In this document: piece by piece, positions 6,842 to 7,938 of the stretch
How the letters are laid out: each line of letters begins with the position of its first letter
Numbering within the stretch: the first letter of the stretch is position 1
Source: Anaerolineales bacterium
Lineage (GTDB): Bacteria > Chloroflexota > Anaerolineae > 4572-78 > J111
Length of the DNA stretch: 7,938 nt
Direction: 5' to 3'
Assembly: GCA_012032575.1 (NCBI GenBank)
Contig: JAAUSP010000345.1
Coordinates: forward strand, 1 to 7,938
Program-made: the position numbers and the translations under genes
Notes under the pieces: generated by a model
What the model saw: only the letters and a program-made list of their open reading frames with translations
The model's database searches: none
Told to the model about the DNA's origin: nothing

Positions 6842-7536
6842 ATGAGCAAAAAATCCTGGTAATTGAAGATGAGGGCAAGATTGCCCGCTGGGTACGAACC
6901 TATTTTGAGCAGGATGGTTTTACGGTGCTGCTGGCCGGCGACGGTCCCACCGGCCTGGCCCTGGCCCAAACCGAACTGCCCGACCTGATTGTGCTCGATT
7001 TGAATCTGCCGGGGCTGGACGGCCTGGAACTGTGCCAGCGATTGCGCCGGCACCCCCAGCGAGCCGTGGCCCATGTGCCGATTATTATGCTGACCGCGCG
7101 GGTCGAAGAGGCCGACCGGCTGACCGGGCTTGATTTGGGGGCCGATGATTACGTTACCAAACCGTTCAGCCCCAAAGAACTGGTGGCGCGAGCCAAAGCC
7201 CTTTTTCGCCGCCTGGAACGGAGCGCTGACCCTGGTCAGGTTTTTAAGGATGGTGATTTGGTGGTAGATGTGGCCGCCCATACGGCCTCGCTGGCCGGCC
7301 AAGCGCTGGAATTGACCCCCAATGAATTTGCCGTACTGTCAACCTTATTGGAACATCGGGGCAAGGCTCTCAGCCGCTCCCAACTGATTGAACTGGCCCT
7401 GGGCCATGATTACGAAGGGCTGGAACGGACGATTGATGTCCATATCCGCCACATTCGCCACAAAATCGAAGCCAACCCGGCCCAGCCGCAGCGAATTGTA
7501 ACCGTTTTCGGGGTGGGCTATCGGTATGAGGGGTAA
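6823..7536 (+). CDS. Two-component response regulator, OmpR/PhoB family
   Basis: Numbering from TTG 6823 gives 237 residues. The receiver domain begins at KILVIEDE (about 10-17). It has the acidic pair E15/D16, the phospho-acceptor D59 in VLDLNLP, T91 in MLTAR and K113 in TKPF. The winged-helix DNA-binding domain covers about 141-237, with ELTPNEFAVLSTLLEHRGKA, the recognition helix TIDVHIRHIRHKI and the closing VFGVGYRY. It should bind tandem direct repeats as a dimer when phosphorylated by the kinase encoded next. The start is uncertain. TTG 6823 has only a weak GGGAAAG before it, and TTG 6736 is inside the promoter. ATG 6842 would give MSKK-ILVIEDE, the usual family N-terminus, but is one base out of frame because the following A-run has six A. 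A missing A or slippage is likely. The gene points away from the ABC operon. Confidence 0.9.
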   Translation: MLRSSEDEQKILVIEDEGKIARWVRTYFEQDGFTVLLAGDGPTGLALAQTELPDLIVLDLNLPGLDGLELCQRLRRHPQRAVAHVPIIMLTARVEEADRLTGLDLGADDYVTKPFSPKELVARAKALFRRLERSADPGQVFKDGDLVVDVAAHTASLAGQALELTPNEFAVLSTLLEHRGKALSRSQLIELALGHDYEGLERTIDVHIRHIRHKIEANPAQPQRIVTVFGVGYRYEG

Positions 7537-7574
7537 AAGTCCTCGTTTATAGGTAACTGTATCGCAGGGAGAGT

Positions 7575-7619
7575 GGAGATTAGAGATGGCTAAATCTCCC
7601 ATCTCTAATCTCTATTTTT
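7575..7619 (+). terminator. Hairpin terminator or attenuator after the response regulator
   Basis: GGAGATTAGAGATGG (7575-7589) pairs with CCATCTCTAATCTCT (7599-7613), a 15-bp stem with one G-T pair and a 9-nt loop, followed by ATTTTT. It begins 38 nt after the regulator stop codon and lies before the kinase gene. Read-through would be needed for co-transcription. The arms carry the same AATCTCT motif as the tandem repeat at 3161-3188. Confidence 0.6.
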
Positions 7620-7641
7620 CTTCGCAACTTCTTAACAACTT
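7620..7641 (-). promoter_or_regulatory. Tandem 11-bp direct-repeat box, copy 3 (inverted), upstream of the kinase gene
   Basis: On the - strand this reads AAGTTGTTAAG / AAGTTGCGAAG, identical to copy 1. It follows the hairpin terminator directly and lies about 80 bp before the putative kinase start, a position fit for controlling a separate kinase transcript. The rest of 7642-7723 holds only a 14-bp GCTCAA-CC-TTGAGC palindrome (7685-7698) and no clear promoter. Confidence 0.4.
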
Positions 7642-7723
7642 CGGTTTATGCTTCGGGCAAGTTTATCAAATTTTTACCGGGCCGGCTCAACCTTGAGCGG
7701 CTGAAATCCAGAGACGATGGTTC

Positions 7724-7938
7724 ATGGTTGAAAAAAGGTAAACCGTAGGGATCGTTCAACCGGGTGGCTGGCTCGCCTGTTTGAGGGCAGCCTGCGCGGT
7801 CAATTGAACCGCAGCTTCATATTGATTATCCTGCTCAATATCGGCCTGATGGCTGTGCTGGCGCGAGTGGTTGCCCTGCCCAAGCTAAACGATGTGACCC
7901 TGCTGCTGGGCCGGCGGCAGGCGTTTCAATTGGCCCCC
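7724..7938 (+). CDS. Probable sensor histidine kinase, N-terminal part (runs off the window; start out of frame)
   Basis: An open frame from 7732 to the window end encodes 69 residues. A basic, amphipathic start (KKVNRRDRSTGWLARLFEGS) is followed by a membrane helix (about 29-49, FILIILLNIGLMAVLARVVA), then LPKLNDVTLLLGRRQAFQLA. This is the usual beginning of a sensor kinase: short cytoplasmic segment, first transmembrane helix, extracytoplasmic sensor. Its place right after an OmpR-type regulator supports the call, but no catalytic domain is in view. The natural ATG at 7724 reads MVEKR-stop; one more A in the six-A run (7731-7736) would give MVEKKVNRRDRS in frame. Another in-frame ATG (7717) is closed by TGA 7729-7731. 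TTG 7804 is a poorer in-frame alternative that would start just before the membrane helix. Confidence 0.5.

Noticed and set aside
6826..7302. 158-residue open frame on the - strand opposite the response regulator
   Set aside because: The + strand has all receiver-domain residues; this frame has no motif and no ribosome-binding site.
7685..7698. GCTCAA-CC-TTGAGC palindrome before the kinase gene
   Set aside because: A two-base loop makes a poor hairpin, there is no T-tract and no second copy in the window; a protein site is possible but unsupported.

Overview
The window most resembles a chromosomal segment from a Chloroflexota bacterium of the Anaerolineae/Caldilineae type. This rests on general character only: GC-rich genes, an Ala/Thr/Gln-rich lipoprotein with QATIxAAVAAT repeats, a helix-turn-helix module like the C-termini of large MalT/LAL-type regulators, and many short palindromes between genes. 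No rRNA, tRNA or CRISPR array was seen.

Layout. Bases 1-130 are the 3' part of a ZnuA-like metal-binding lipoprotein gene (+ strand), cut by an insertion sequence at 131-1655. The IS carries one full-length DDE-type transposase gene (- strand). After a short palindrome (1670-1711) and a terminator (1745-1774) comes a four-gene operon on the - strand. In transcription order it encodes a LolD/MacB-type ABC ATPase (6607-5837), a 67-residue stand-alone LuxR/GerE helix-turn-helix protein whose start overlaps the ATPase end (5853-5650), an 800-residue duplicated FtsX/MacB-like permease (5628-3226), and a secreted coiled-coil lipoprotein (3017-1794). A divergent intergenic region (6608-6822) holds a 90-bp nested palindrome and a strong sigma70-like promoter. 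To its right, on the + strand, lie an OmpR/PhoB-type response regulator (to 7536), a hairpin terminator (7575-7619) and the first 69 codons of a membrane protein that is probably the partner histidine kinase (to the window end).

Working hypothesis (inference). The right part is a sensing module: a two-component system beside a divergent ABC-FtsX operon with its own small regulator and a lipoprotein partner, comparable in layout to Bce-type peptide-sensing or Mac/Lol-type envelope modules. A 22-bp element made of two tandem 11-bp repeats (AAGTTGTTAAG / AAGTTGCGAAG) occurs three times: upstream of the lipoprotein, at the 5' end of the response regulator, and between regulator and kinase. Its 11-bp period is that of OmpR/PhoB-family boxes, so it could be this regulator's operator. 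A dispersed repeat family is the main alternative. Both two-component genes also show the same oddity: the natural ATG is followed by a run of six A that puts it one base out of frame with the main ORF. This is either a homopolymer sequence error made twice or a slippage device.
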